From assembly GCA_023245115.1 (NCBI GenBank), contig JAHFKX010000016.1, positions 1 to 12,966 on the forward strand: a stretch of DNA of 12,966 bases. Direction: 5' to 3'. Below, piece after piece: positions 1 to 6,286 of this stretch. The position numbers and the translations under genes were made by a program. Position 1 is the first letter of the stretch. Every line of letters begins with the position of its first letter. The notes beneath the pieces were generated by a model. It saw only the letters and a list, made by a program, of their open reading frames with translations, had not been told where the DNA came from and ran no database searches. This DNA is from Candidatus Woesearchaeota archaeon. Lineage in GTDB: Archaea; Nanobdellota; Nanobdellia; UBA10117.

Positions 1-1778
1 GCCTGCAGGCGCTCAAAGACGCAAGGGCCGGCACTGCCACATTCCTTCCGCTAGATAAAATATCTGCCGGACAGAACATTGATGCTGGCACATTGAAAAA
101 GCCGGGCGTAATTGGCCTGGCCCACGAGCTAATTACCTGCGAATTCAAAAACAAAAATATTTTCAAATATATTTTCAGAAACACGCTAGTCATAAAAGAC
201 ATACAAACTGCGAAATCGCTTGGTGTCGGAAAATATCGCATGGTAACTTTAGACGGGGATTTGTTCGAACAGAGCGGCGCTATCACTGGCGGATTCCGCG
301 AGAAAGGTTCTGGAATTGGCTTTGAGCAGACTGAGCTTCAAGGCATGGTTGTCAAAACCGAAGCGGATCTCGCACTAATCAACAAAAACATAAAACAAAT
401 GCAGGCAGAGCGCGAGAATGTTCAGGAAAAAATTTCTGGCCTGAGAGCCGAAAAAGCTGAGCTGGAAGGCAAGGCAGTCCTAGCTAAAGAAATCTATGGT
501 GAAAAGGAAAAAGAAAAGCTACGGGAAAAAACTAAAGACCTCACAAAACAGATATCAGCAGCGCAAGACAATATTAACGCAACAGAAGCTGAAAAGCAAG
601 CCTTAGAGTCAAAGCTAAAAAACCTCACACAAGAGCGAAACGAGCTGAGCCTGCGGGCGCGCGACTTGCAGTTTGGCGGAAGCAAGAAAGCAATTGAAGA
701 ACTTTTGGCCAAAAAATCTGAAGTCGAATCGCAGCTTGCAACAATAATTGCAACGCTTGAGAATGGCCTGCGGCCGGAACTCGACCGCATGGAAAAAAAT
801 CTTAAACATTTGGAAAAAGAAAAAAAGGAATTCGAAAAACAGATTTCTGATGAAGAATTTAAGCTAAAAAAACTTGAAAAAGAAATAGAAAGCAAGGAAG
901 CTGACGAGGAAAAATTCCACGCGAAAATAAAAGAGCTGTTCGCAAGCAAAAACCAGTCTGGTACGCTACTCAGAGAAACAGAAACACAGCTAAATGAACA
1001 TACATTGAAAATTTCACAAGCGGAGCAGGAAAAAAACAACCTTGCGGTCGAGCGTGCACAGTACGATGCAGAGCTATCCGCATTAAAACAGGAGTTCGAG
1101 CCGTTTGCTGACATTAAGCCGCTGGAAATTAAAAATCTAGAAGACGCCAAAAAGAAAATAAAGTCTACAAACGATAAGCTTCAGTCATTAGGCTCAATAA
1201 ACATGCGGGCCTTGGAGGTGTTTGAAGCTGTGCAGCAGGAGTACGAAAATCTTGCCTCCCGCTCAAACAAGTTGCAGGCAGAAAAGAATGATGTTTTAGG
1301 CGTGATAGATGAAATAGAAAAAAAGAAAAAAGATACATTCATGAGCACATATGAACATGTTGCTGATAAATTCAAAGAACTACACGCAAAAATTGCCGAC
1401 AAAAATCATGCAACGCTGGAACTAGAAAATCACGGAAACCCGTTCGAAGGCGGTATATTAGTGAAGATAATTGACGAAAAAGGCAGGCGAACAAGCTTAA
1501 CGTCGCTGTCCGGCGGGGAGAAAACGCTTGCAGCCCTAGCATTCATATTCGCAATCCAGGAGCACGAGCCAGCGCCATTCTACTTGCTGGATGAAATTGA
1601 CGCCGCGCTCGACAAAGTAAACTCGGAAAAGGTTGCCAAATTACTTAAAGAGTATTCACAAAAGGCACAAGTAATAATTGTAACACATAACGATGCAGTT
1701 ATTTCTGAGTCAGATAACATTTACGGTGTCAACATGACAAAAGATGGCTGGTCAAATGTTGTAAGTGTGAGGATTTAA
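1..1778 (+). CDS. smc: SMC chromosome segregation ATPase, 5'-truncated (hinge to C-terminus)
   Basis: This is the ATPase core of the SMC-ScpAB condensin, which entraps and compacts chromosomal DNA. The frame is open from base 3 to the window edge, so the N-terminal Walker A half lies outside; 591 residues are visible. The start contains the SMC hinge (RAGTATFLPLDKI at the edge, then VTLDGDLFEQSGAITGG near bases 243-290). About 330 residues of Lys/Glu-rich heptad coiled coil follow (about 350-1370). The C-terminal head has the ABC signature LSGGEKT at 1506-1526, Walker B (YLLDEID at 1581-1601) with D-loop ALD, and the H-loop VTHND. A start at TTG 93 would cut the hinge and is rejected. Four bases separate it from the M50 gene, and scpA follows in the same unit. 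The family call is secure. Confidence 0.96.
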   Translation, partial: LQALKDARAGTATFLPLDKISAGQNIDAGTLKKPGVIGLAHELITCEFKNKNIFKYIFRNTLVIKDIQTAKSLGVGKYRMVTLDGDLFEQSGAITGGFREKGSGIGFEQTELQGMVVKTEADLALINKNIKQMQAERENVQEKISGLRAEKAELEGKAVLAKEIYGEKEKEKLREKTKDLTKQISAAQDNINATEAEKQALESKLKNLTQERNELSLRARDLQFGGSKKAIEELLAKKSEVESQLATIIATLENGLRPELDRMEKNLKHLEKEKKEFEKQISDEEFKLKKLEKEIESKEADEEKFHAKIKELFASKNQSGTLLRETETQLNEHTLKISQAEQEKNNLAVERAQYDAELSALKQEFEPFADIKPLEIKNLEDAKKKIKSTNDKLQSLGSINMRALEVFEAVQQEYENLASRSNKLQAEKNDVLGVIDEIEKKKKDTFMSTYEHVADKFKELHAKIADKNHATLELENHGNPFEGGILVKIIDEKGRRTSLTSLSGGEKTLAALAFIFAIQEHEPAPFYLLDEIDAALDKVNSEKVAKLLKEYSQKAQVIIVTHNDAVISESDNIYGVNMTKDGWSNVVSVRI

Positions 1779-1782
1779 CGCC

Positions 1783-2418
1783 ATGAAATCAAAATTCAAA
1801 ACCTCGGCGAGAGAAATCCAGCACATTATTGTTGCCCTGCTTGCCCTTGCCTTCGCGTTCTCGCTGGTACTCTTTCCGAAAGAAATATTTTCCAATGGTT
1901 TTAACTACCAACCAAAATTTTTCGTTGAAACTCTGATCGCAGTTGGTTTTGCATTCGTGCTGCACGAGCTCGGCCACAAATTCGTGGCGGAGAAGTATGG
2001 CCTATGGGCTGAATTCAGGATGTGGCCTTTCGGCATTCTGCTGGCAGTTGGCATGGCATTAATTTCGCGAGGTGGCTTTGTTTTCGCTGCGCCCGGCGCA
2101 ACAATGATTGCTCCGATCCGAGAAACAAAAAACGGCTTTGTAATGAAAAAAGTTAATATTAATCTTGAAAAAATGGGAAAAATCGGTCTGGCAGGGCCTA
2201 TCGTAAACAACATCCTAACTTTAATTTTTGCGATCGCGTTTTCCCTTCTCGGGCTTACTGTTTTCAAAACCGGCGCCCAAGTAAACGCATGGCTGGCAAT
2301 TTTCAACCTGCTGCCGTTCGCAATCCTTGATGGCCAAAAAATCTGGCGGTGGAGCAAGGGCATCTGGGCAGGGGAAATGCTAATAAGCGCAGCCTTGTTC
2401 TTCTTGAGCGTGATATAA
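1783..2418 (+). CDS. M50 site-2-protease-like membrane metalloprotease
   Basis: This is a 211-residue polytopic membrane protein of the S2P/M50 type, which cleaves substrates within or next to the membrane. Residues 61-65 are HELGH, the zinc-binding HExxH helix. Residues 135-143 (GLAGPIVNN) match the conserved M50 core. Residues 175-187 (NLLPFAILDGQKI) supply the third zinc ligand, Asp183, in place of the usual NPxDG. Membrane segments are evident around 13-31, 46-66, 82-108, 135-160 and 165-182, plus one at the C-terminus. No PDZ or CBS domain is present, so it is a minimal core. The ATG lies 4 bases after the smc stop, with a GAGG ribosome-binding match at 1769-1772; scpA begins one base after its stop. 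The substrate is unknown. A role linked to condensin is inferred only from position. Confidence 0.85.
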   Translation: MKSKFKTSAREIQHIIVALLALAFAFSLVLFPKEIFSNGFNYQPKFFVETLIAVGFAFVLHELGHKFVAEKYGLWAEFRMWPFGILLAVGMALISRGGFVFAAPGATMIAPIRETKNGFVMKKVNINLEKMGKIGLAGPIVNNILTLIFAIAFSLLGLTVFKTGAQVNAWLAIFNLLPFAILDGQKIWRWSKGIWAGEMLISAALFFLSVI

Positions 2419-2419
2419 G

Positions 2420-3271
2420 ATGACAAACGAGATATATGATATGATTCTGCAGGGGGACGACGTCAAATGGCAGGCCATTATTTATGATTTAGTGCGGGCT
2501 GGCAGGGTTGACCCATGGGATTTAGATGTTTCTGTTCTGGCAAAAGAATACCTGCGCGTACTGCGCGAATTAAAACAGCATAATTTCAGGCTGTCTGGTA
2601 AGGTTGTTCTGGCTGCGGCCATCCTGCTGAAAATGAAAACTGAACGGCTCGGCGTAGAGCAATTGCTGGCCCTGCAAAATCCGGATGACTATGCCGAAGA
2701 ACTACCTGAAAATGATTTAATTGATTTAGAAGAAGAAAAACATTTCAAGAAAGCCTCACTCTCCGCAAGAATACCTGGCGTCAGGCGAAGAAAAGTAACT
2801 GTTTTCGAGCTTATTGACGCCCTGAAAAAAGCCCTTGAAGTAGACCAAAGACGTGAGCAAAAACAAATGGATATGGCTGAGCTTCGAAAGCCGCGTGAGA
2901 TTACGGTTAAAAAATCTGACATCTTCGCAAAAATCGAAACACTTTGGGGTAAAATAAAGTCTTTTGTAAGCAAATTCAACAGAAATTCTGTTACATTTTC
3001 AGAAATATTGCCAAGCAAAGAAAAAAAAGACATTATATGGACGCTGTTGCCACTGCTTCACTTGGCACAGCATCAAAAAATAGAATTGCGGCAGGAAGAG
3101 GCATTCAAAGAAATATTTATCGATTTGAACAACGGCTTGAGTGATGTTACAATAAAAAAAGAAGAATTCGAGCCGCAGGAGAACGAGCCGGCCAAGGAAG
3201 AACTGACCAAATCAGAACCAACTAAAGCGCAAGTAACAAAAAAAGCAAAATCCAAACAAGAAACCCAATAG
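2420..3271 (+). CDS. scpA: Segregation and condensation protein A (kleisin)
   Basis: ScpA is the kleisin that bridges the two SMC heads and carries ScpB. In this 283-residue protein the N-terminal half has the family pattern: DPWDLDVSVLAKEYLRVL (31-48), then a helix VVLAAAILLKMKTERL (62-77), the part that contacts the SMC neck. An acidic linker follows (about 88-107), then VTVFELIDALKKAL (126-139). A C-terminal winged helix (about 165-236, with VTFSEILPS and the LLPLLHLAQ helix) should bind the other SMC head. A lysine/glutamate-rich tail of about 38 residues (246-283, with TKSEPTKAQVTKK) goes beyond the usual family end and is probably disordered. The ATG follows the protease stop by one base; GTGAT at 2410-2414 may be a weak ribosome-binding match. 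Co-transcription with smc is likely. Confidence 0.93.
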   Translation: MTNEIYDMILQGDDVKWQAIIYDLVRAGRVDPWDLDVSVLAKEYLRVLRELKQHNFRLSGKVVLAAAILLKMKTERLGVEQLLALQNPDDYAEELPENDLIDLEEEKHFKKASLSARIPGVRRRKVTVFELIDALKKALEVDQRREQKQMDMAELRKPREITVKKSDIFAKIETLWGKIKSFVSKFNRNSVTFSEILPSKEKKDIIWTLLPLLHLAQHQKIELRQEEAFKEIFIDLNNGLSDVTIKKEEFEPQENEPAKEELTKSEPTKAQVTKKAKSKQETQ

Positions 3272-3293
3272 AGTGTTCTTTTAAAGTAGTGCA

Positions 3294-3306
3294 TAATATA
3301 TTAATA
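3294..3306 (+). promoter_or_regulatory. TATA-like promoter of the Cys-rich protein gene
   Basis: An A/T-only stretch (AATATATTAATA) just after the scpA stop is centred about 26-27 bases before the ATG at 3328. This matches the spacing at the other promoters here and predicts a leaderless transcript. It supports ATG 3328 over the in-frame upstream ATG at 3289, which would lie upstream of the box. Confidence 0.5.
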
Positions 3307-3327
3307 CATACCTTTGAACAGTTGTCT

Positions 3328-4233
3328 ATGACATCTAAGCAGATAATTATAGCAGTTATTGCGATAACTATTTCCATAGCCGTTTTTAGCAATATTCTCA
3401 CAGGTAATTATATAGGCACAGGAAATGCTGTAAAAGATGCGTCCGCATACACTGCACGTTTGGTCAGATGTGTTAATGGAAATGATGCTTTCGAATCTAT
3501 GCAAAACAGCAATACTTGTGAAGTGGCAGGCCAAAGATACGTTGGTCCGTTAGGATATGTTTTTAACACGCGCGTAGATGGCACACATCTCCTCGTCAGG
3601 TGTATGGTAAATGGGCGCGAGGCCATGATTTCCAGTGATGAAAACTGCGAAAACTCTGGCAGGGGCGCGATAAAGAGCAATAAATTTGTAGGCCAGCTTG
3701 GTTATGTTTATGACCGGCAGGAGCCAGGAACAATCCCACTGTATAGATGCCTGCGCGGCGCAGACCACTTTGCATCAGTCCAAAGCAATTGCGAAGGCGC
3801 CCGTAGTGAGGGCGTACTTGGATATATAATGACTGCAATACCACTGGTGTGCGAACCTTCATGTACTTCGCAGTGCGGTGGTGAAGACGATGGTTGTAAC
3901 AGGAAGTGCCCACTGAAAGCCGAAGGCACGCAATGCACAATCGCAGGCCAAAGCAGCACATGCGACGGAAAAGGGAGTTGCACACTTAAACAAACCTGCG
4001 CTGATTCTGACGGCGGAAAAAACGTCTTAACAAAAGGCAGTGCAGCGGGGATTGACGCAAACGCGAGAAGCAGCTTTACGGCGGAAGATTCTTGCATGGG
4101 CACTGATACGCTAATAGAATATGCCTGCGACAACAATAATTTACTAAAAGCATATCACTACACATGCCCAGACAGTTCCTGTAACGATGGCGTGTGCAGT
4201 AGTCAGGCATATCCGACGCCTGGTTGGGACTAA
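3328..4233 (+). CDS. Membrane-anchored secreted Cys-rich protein with three tandem repeats
   Basis: This 301-residue extracytoplasmic protein has an N-terminal hydrophobic anchor (IIIAVIAITISIAVF, residues 6-20). Three tandem repeats of about 40-48 residues follow (about 44-85, 88-134, 137-170). Each has an (L/Y)-x-RC start, a second Cys (NTCE, ENCE, SNCE), and an LGYV/I end; the third, PLYRCLRGADHF...SNCEG...GVLGYI, resembles DUF5648-type surface repeats. Residues 175-218 form a cluster of Cys (CxxxC, QCGG, RKC). Residues 224-290 match a pattern I associate with DPANN surface proteins: CADSDGGKN, DSC, EYAC and CxDGVC. Disulfide bonding outside the cell is likely. The start at 3328 is chosen from the hydrophobic segment and the TATA spacing; the longer form from 3289 would add 13 residues. 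Its function is unknown. It sits between scpA and scpB but has its own promoter. Confidence 0.85.
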   Translation: MTSKQIIIAVIAITISIAVFSNILTGNYIGTGNAVKDASAYTARLVRCVNGNDAFESMQNSNTCEVAGQRYVGPLGYVFNTRVDGTHLLVRCMVNGREAMISSDENCENSGRGAIKSNKFVGQLGYVYDRQEPGTIPLYRCLRGADHFASVQSNCEGARSEGVLGYIMTAIPLVCEPSCTSQCGGEDDGCNRKCPLKAEGTQCTIAGQSSTCDGKGSCTLKQTCADSDGGKNVLTKGSAAGIDANARSSFTAEDSCMGTDTLIEYACDNNNLLKAYHYTCPDSSCNDGVCSSQAYPTPGWD

Positions 4234-4250
4234 TTACGCGGCAACGATAG

Positions 4251-4260
4251 TTTAATAAAT
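4251..4260 (+). promoter_or_regulatory. TATA box of scpB
   Basis: TTTAATAAAT is centred 25.5 bases upstream of the ATG at 4281, against 19.5 for the ATG at 4275. Other promoters in the window have 25.5-27.5, so transcription probably starts at or next to 4281 and the message is leaderless. Confidence 0.55.
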
Positions 4261-4280
4261 ACCTTGAGTTCTCTATGATT

Positions 4281-4910
4281 ATGGCCAAGACGATTCAACA
4301 GCCCGTTGCGGAAGGGCAGGCAACCAACGCTCACACAGCCAACAGGGTTGCTGACACAACGGGTGACGAGATTAGTTCAGAAGAACTCAAGGCAAGGATA
4401 GAAGCAATTCTTTATTGTGTCACAGACGGCGTTACAATAGAAAAACTTGGCGAGAAATTAAGCGTAATACAACGCGGCAAAATTAAAGACATACTATTAG
4501 AACTGCAAAAAGAACACGAGGGTAAGCACGGCGTTCAGCTCGTAAACGACAACAATGCTTGGAAATTTAAAGTGCGTGACGAGTATATACCGGTCATAAA
4601 AGATGTTGCAGAGCCCGAATTTGACAAGTCAGTTTTGGAAACGCTCGCCTACATCGCATGGCGCAGCGGTTCGCGGCAGTGTGATGTTGTTCGAGTAAGA
4701 AGTAATAAAGCATATAATCACATAAAACTCCTAATAGAAAAAGGCTTCGTCGAAAGCTCAAAGGCTGGCCTGTCAAAATGGCTCGAGCCCACGAAAAAGT
4801 TCTATGAATATTTTAAACTGCAGCAGGGCCAGAAGCTCGAAGTGCCAGGCCTGGCCGAGGCAGGCACAAACGAAATTATCGAGGCTGGCATGAAAGTATT
4901 ATTTGGCTAA
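4281..4910 (+). CDS. scpB: Segregation and condensation protein B
   Basis: ScpB is the winged-helix partner that binds the middle of the kleisin ScpA in the SMC complex. This copy has 209 residues from the chosen start. A low-complexity N-terminal extension of about 30 residues precedes the first winged helix (ISSEELKARIEAILYC, 31-46, to about 107). The second winged helix has the family core SVLETLAYIAWRSGS (117-131) and VRVRSNKAYNHIKLLIEKGFV (about 137-157), equivalent to the ETLAIIAY and IRG motifs of bacterial ScpB. An alternative in-frame ATG at 4275 would add two residues; the TATA spacing favours 4281. It is not in the smc-scpA transcription unit but has its own promoter 25 bases upstream. 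Its TAA stop interlocks with the TAG stop of the opposing gene. Confidence 0.92.
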   Translation: MAKTIQQPVAEGQATNAHTANRVADTTGDEISSEELKARIEAILYCVTDGVTIEKLGEKLSVIQRGKIKDILLELQKEHEGKHGVQLVNDNNAWKFKVRDEYIPVIKDVAEPEFDKSVLETLAYIAWRSGSRQCDVVRVRSNKAYNHIKLLIEKGFVESSKAGLSKWLEPTKKFYEYFKLQQGQKLEVPGLAEAGTNEIIEAGMKVLFG

Positions 4911-5281
4911 GCTACAAGAATAACCCTTTCCAAAGAGTTAGCAACACTATTTAATAAATGCCTTTCACCTCTTCCATCTTGATACCGCGAAAGAATGTGG
5001 AATAACAAAAACTCGCCGCGAGTTTTTGAATTATTAAGCGACCCTGCGCTTAACAATAATATCTTTCCCGCTTCTGTCTGCTCGAGCCAGACATCGACCT
5101 GAACAAACCGGCCAACATCCTTGTACGAAATTTGTGCAAAATACCACTCTCCTCTTCGGACAAATGGCTTTGCCACTGCATAATCTTCTGTTTGCTTCGC
5201 GAGCTTGCCTGCCGCATCAGCCAAAGCAATGTTCGTAGCAACAACAAACTTTTTTTCCACGAACAAGCCTAAATCTTCCAT
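4907..5281 (-). CDS. Unrecognised 124-residue soluble protein
   Basis: I do not recognise this family. The predicted product has no signal peptide, no membrane segment, no cysteine cluster and no obvious catalytic motif. Mixed alpha/beta character is suggested by alternating segments such as KKFVVATNIALADAAGKL (10-27), EWYFAQISYK, RFVQVDVWLEQ and KILLLSAGSL, and a C-terminal helical part ends in SLERVILVA. The gene is supported by a well-placed TATA box (5303-5310) 25 bases before its ATG, and by its tight fit between scpB and the SpoIIM-like gene. Its stop overlaps the scpB stop by four bases on the opposite strand. Base use looks like its neighbours, so there is no sign of recent transfer. 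A role with the Sec or membrane genes cannot be claimed from position alone. Confidence 0.75.
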   Translation of the reverse strand: MEDLGLFVEKKFVVATNIALADAAGKLAKQTEDYAVAKPFVRRGEWYFAQISYKDVGRFVQVDVWLEQTEAGKILLLSAGSLNNSKTRGEFLLFHILSRYQDGRGERHLLNSVANSLERVILVA

Positions 5282-5302
5282 AAAACGATATGTTTAGAAA
5301 AT

Positions 5303-5310
5303 CTTTTAAC
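5303..5310 (-). promoter_or_regulatory. TATA box of the 124-residue gene
   Basis: On the minus strand GTTAAAAG is centred about 25.5 bases before the ATG at 5281, so a leaderless transcript is predicted. It lies in the 34-base gap after the SpoIIM-like stop codon (TAG at 5316-5318). Confidence 0.5.
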
Positions 5311-5315
5311 ACTTT

Positions 5316-6212
5316 CTAAACCGTAACAAGCGGTGACACTGCCACCTCTAAAATCGCAGCCAGTATGAGTACTAATATTGCTATAACAACCAAACCAAGC
5401 GCATCGTACGTTGTTTCCTCAAATTTTTCCGAATTCCACTCGTGCCTGACGACAGCAACTGAAATTAATCCACCAGCCAGCGCACCGATAAAATACGCAA
5501 GAATTTCAGGAATGCCGTGAATCATGTACCTAAAAATTGATGCAGATACGGCAGTTGAGTAACTAGTCACGCCAATAGTCGCGCTGCCAGCCGCAGTAGC
5601 AGCCTTGACGAATGCTGTTCTCATAGTATCGCCAATCGCAACTCCAATTACTGATGCATTCCACACCAATACAAAAATAGCACCTGCACCATAAATCAGC
5701 GAAAACAAAACACTAAATGCAAGCACCTTAACATTGTTCAACAAAATTTTAGCAAAGAAAAGCGAAGCAGTAGTGCCGCCCTGTATGCCCGTATTAATGT
5801 CGCGTATTGTATTAAGCTGAACATAAAACAGATTCTGCGCCGTATCTTTTGGCAGAACAACAAACCAAATAATAATCGCAATTGTCAGGCCGAGAAACAT
5901 AAATATAAAAAACGGCAAAACCCGCTCCTCTGGCTCTGCGCGCTCGGGGTGCGCCCTCCCGAACAAAGAATAAATAACATCTCTCAGGTAATCCTTATGA
6001 TGCTCAAGCTTTTCCTTTTCGAAACCAACAATATTTATCATTAATGGCAGGCATGCAATGGTAGTCATAAAAACCGCAACTATAGCTGCCTGCGACGGAA
6101 AAATCCACTGCGCCACAAAAAGCGAGACAGTCGCATATATGAATGCAATCGGCAGCATCTCATATGGCTTGCGCTCCGCAGTCCGAACGGGAATTAAATC
6201 CTCAAGAACCAT
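5316..6212 (-). CDS. SpoIIM/DUF95-family integral membrane protein
   Basis: This 298-residue polytopic membrane protein resembles the Stage II sporulation protein M (DUF95) family, which is widespread in non-sporulating archaea. About six membrane segments are visible: 19-38, 43-63, 98-120, 160-194, 233-255 and 270-292. Family hallmarks are NNVKVLAFSVLFSLIYGAG (159-177) followed by WNASVIGVAIG (184-194), and HGIPEILAYFIGALAGGLIS (232-251). The cytoplasmic loop 64-97 is strongly charged (EKEKLEHHKDYLRD, HPERAEPEERV). The ATG at 6212 gives the N-terminus MVLEDLIPVRTAERKP expected for archaeal relatives and has a partial purine-rich match (AGGGG, 6219-6223) upstream. A good TATA box (6266-6273) predicts a 5' leader of about 30 bases, unlike its leaderless neighbours. 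Its position after secFD suggests a membrane-biogenesis context; its actual function is unknown. Confidence 0.85.
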   Translation of the reverse strand: MVLEDLIPVRTAERKPYEMLPIAFIYATVSLFVAQWIFPSQAAIVAVFMTTIACLPLMINIVGFEKEKLEHHKDYLRDVIYSLFGRAHPERAEPEERVLPFFIFMFLGLTIAIIIWFVVLPKDTAQNLFYVQLNTIRDINTGIQGGTTASLFFAKILLNNVKVLAFSVLFSLIYGAGAIFVLVWNASVIGVAIGDTMRTAFVKAATAAGSATIGVTSYSTAVSASIFRYMIHGIPEILAYFIGALAGGLISVAVVRHEWNSEKFEETTYDALGLVVIAILVLILAAILEVAVSPLVTV

Positions 6213-6230
6213 AATTACCCCTGAACGCGC

Positions 6231-6249
6231 TTAACGTGGCCATCGTTAA
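6231..6249. promoter_or_regulatory. 19-bp palindrome at the predicted transcription start of the SpoIIM-like gene
   Basis: TTAACG-TGGCCAT-CGTTAA has perfect 6-bp outer arms, and its centre contains the palindrome TGGCCA. It lies 17-43 bases downstream of the TATA box centred at 6269.5 and covers the predicted start of transcription (about 6244). This placement fits an operator where a bound dimer would block initiation. The regulator is unknown. Confidence 0.4.
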
Positions 6250-6265
6250 CTGCTTATTTGTATTG

Positions 6266-6273
6266 TATATAAA
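6266..6273 (-). promoter_or_regulatory. TATA box of the SpoIIM-like gene
   Basis: The minus strand reads TTTATATA, the closest match to the classical archaeal TATA consensus in this window. It predicts transcription from about 6244, roughly 30 bases before the ATG at 6212. It lies in the 74-base gap after the secD stop, so this gene can be transcribed separately from secFD. Confidence 0.6.
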
Positions 6274-6286
6274 GTTTACTAGCTAC

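Noticed and set aside
494..1150. A 218-codon open frame on the minus strand opposite smc
   Set aside because: It is Ser/Phe-rich, exactly what the reverse strand of a Lys/Glu-rich coiled coil gives, and no promoter or ribosome-binding match supports it.
1905..2426. A 173-codon minus-strand frame opposite the M50 gene and the scpA start
   Set aside because: It overlaps clear motifs (HELGH, LDG) on the other strand and has no recognisable domain of its own.
3289..3327. A longer N-terminus for the Cys-rich protein
   Set aside because: The extra 13 residues come before the hydrophobic anchor, and the TATA-like box would then lie inside the gene.
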